From the NCBI GenBank assembly GCA_013141175.1, contig JABFRN010000001.1, forward strand, positions 3,492,001-3,556,000: a stretch of 64,000 bases of DNA, in the 5' to 3' direction. This document shows positions 63,601 through 64,000 of the stretch, in pieces. A model generated the notes under the pieces. It was not told where the DNA came from, ran no database searches, and was given only the letters and a program-made list of their open reading frames with translations. Position 1 is the stretch's first letter. Each line of letters starts with the position of its first letter. The position numbers were made by a program, and so were the translations under genes. The DNA comes from Lysobacter sp. (GTDB lineage: Bacteria > Pseudomonadota > Gammaproteobacteria > Xanthomonadales > Xanthomonadaceae).

Positions 63601-64000
63601 AACGGTGTTTTCGCTGATGCTGGCTTCGATCGCCGCGCCACAGCAGGAAGCGACGCCTGCCGCGGCGGGTCTCGAAGGGTTGCGCGTGTTGATCGTCGAC
63701 AACGATCGACACGCGCTGGCGGCACTGCGCACGATTCTCGAAAGCTGGCATTGCAGCGTAGACGCCGTCGCCGATGGCGCGGATGCCGAAGCGCTGCTCG
63801 CTGCGGGCGCGGATCATGCGCTCTGGCTGTTCGACTATCACCTCGACGATGGCGATACCGGCGTTGCGGTGCAGGCCCGGCTCGCACAGCGTTTCGGCAC
63901 GCGTCCGACCTTGATCCTCAGCGCCGACGACAGTGGCGATGTGCGTCGCGTCGCGCTGGAGCATGGCCTCGGTCTGTTGCCGAAGCCGGTCAAAGCGCTG
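60668..64000 (+). CDS. Hybrid sensor histidine kinase with SSS-type sensor domain (3' end outside window)
   Basis: The 1111 in-window residues form an SSS (sodium/solute symporter) family N-terminal membrane domain (about 1-540, starting MLSIGVVILASLG). A linker and a PAS domain (about 616-700, LDAALENMSQGISVVDRD-like) follow. The DHp histidine is H782 in AAIGHDLLQPLH, then the HATPase (NFLANAVRY near 892, DTGPGIPE, GLGLGLAIADRI). A receiver domain from about 1006 has acidic D1010-like residues in LIVDND, phosphoacceptor D1056 in LFDYHLDDG and K1106. This layout resembles NahK/CbrA-type kinases that sense carboxylates or nutrients. The partner is not visible. Confidence 0.9.
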   Translation, partial: MLSIGVVILASLGWLGIMFAVAVYGERRPQALARRWPDIYALSLAVYCTSWTFFGTVTQAARYGWPLPPTFVGTILLYVFGIGLLMRLVRLVRESNSTSIADFVASRLGQDGWLAAAVTFVAVLGIVPYIALQLKAVAMSFALLVHDDAAQVPAWQDSALYVALVMAAFAMLFGTRSASAAEHNRGLILAMAFEALLKLGAMLAIGVFAFGLPAAPSATELLRPQAGDLSGFAPLVLLGMLAMFTLPHQFHVGAVECRDERHVLRARWLFPLYLLLIAIPILPLARAGDALLGAQNVPSDLYVLALPLSQGREGLALLAFLGGLSAGTGMVIVSTVTLSLMIGNHWLTPLWLRGVWAPRRGDRATPSEQPDLRGAVLVQRRIGILVIVLLAWGYSRLIAGNDALADVGALSFSALAALAPALGFALWRPQTPPRAVLLGIAAAVALWVWLLLVPALVEARGLETQWLREGPGGWSILAPDAFFGLTGWSRLGRAVTMSLFAGVIVTLFASTRATAWWQAGPRRAGARGLALDTLRDAGRRFLPRETVDAALLGAPAAGAVPVLQETRLERELAAVLGSASARLLLDAARREAGRDFDTVAAIVGEASQDLRFNQRLLEAALENMSQGISVVDRDLRLVAWNHRYAELFGYPESLLRVGVPVADLVRYNLRNGWNASSIEEEVEKRVRHMHAGTPYISERVFPDGGAVEDGVIEIRGNPMPDGGFVATFTDVTAFRHAEAELIRSNETLEQRVADRTARLDQARADAERANDAKSRFLAAIGHDLLQPLHAAQLFTDALVEQLPAEAQRATAQQIRGALDSTGDLLSGLLDMSRLEAGGLVPQPRVFPLADVLEPLASEFRALAAERGLRFRYRATRAWVHTDPQLLRRVLQNFLANAVRYTERGGVLLGVRHDGGRLRIEVHDTGPGIPESQQRVIFEEFRRGDGAAGQGLGLGLAIADRIARLLDAPLRLRSRRARGTVFSLMLASIAAPQQEATPAAAGLEGLRVLIVDNDRHALAALRTILESWHCSVDAVADGADAEALLAAGADHALWLFDYHLDDGDTGVAVQARLAQRFGTRPTLILSADDSGDVRRVALEHGLGLLPKPVKAL

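Noticed and set aside
60497-63964. Long open frame on the minus strand opposite the hybrid kinase (1155 codons)
   Set aside because: It is an antisense shadow in GC-rich sequence. The plus strand encodes recognisable SSS, PAS, kinase and receiver domains, and the minus frame shows no family resemblance.

Overview
The window is a GC-rich chromosomal segment from a gammaproteobacterium of the Xanthomonadales/Lysobacterales (Lysobacter/Xanthomonas-like). This rests on gene order (asd-fimV-truA-trpFBA-accD; secG-tRNA-Leu-nuoA-N-tRNA-fMet-rimP-nusA-infB-rbfA-truB-rpsO-pnp), on protein resemblance from memory of those families, and on palindromic intergenic repeats of the GTAGGAGCGGC type. No database search was possible. 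Species is not determinable here.

Region 1 (1-13367) is housekeeping. It holds the 5' part of psd and a SCO1-type copper chaperone gene on the minus strand, then prmB, aroC, asd, fimV, truA, trpF, trpB, trpA, accD, glmM and an isopenicillin-N-synthase-like oxygenase on the plus strand. Region 2 (13368-16906) has a bidirectional terminator, a secreted trypsin-like protease, a 586-base gene-free stretch with short tandem repeats, an SDR oxidoreductase and tpiA. Region 3 (16907-32877) is secG, tRNA-Leu(GAG) and a complete 14-gene complex I operon nuoABCDEFGHIJKLMN with tight or overlapping gene junctions. Region 4 (32878-43269) is the translation/RNA block: initiator tRNA, rimP, nusA, infB, rbfA, truB, a secreted unknown, rpsO and pnp, with recognisable promoters and terminators.

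Region 5 (43270-55394) is accessory. It has a sulfotransferase-like gene, an 82-residue beta-rich unknown, a GT4 glycosyltransferase and a TonB-dependent receptor on the plus strand. These face two tandem copies of a DUF1800-DUF1501 gene pair on the minus strand. One of the two pairs carries a 267-bp inverted-repeat-bounded, MITE-like element in its intergenic junction; the other pair has a 10-bp junction. Region 6 (55395-60667) looks like a 3-hydroxybutyrate uptake and oxidation locus (BdhA-like dehydrogenase, GntP-family permease) divergent from a second TonB-dependent receptor. Region 7 (60668-64000) is a large hybrid sensor kinase with a sodium/solute-symporter-like sensor, running off the window end.

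The points most worth following are the MITE-like insertion with its paralogous empty-site control, the duplicated DUF1800/DUF1501 cassette beside a TonB receptor, the sulfotransferase/small-protein/glycosyltransferase trio of unknown product, and three separate families of palindromic intergenic repeats.
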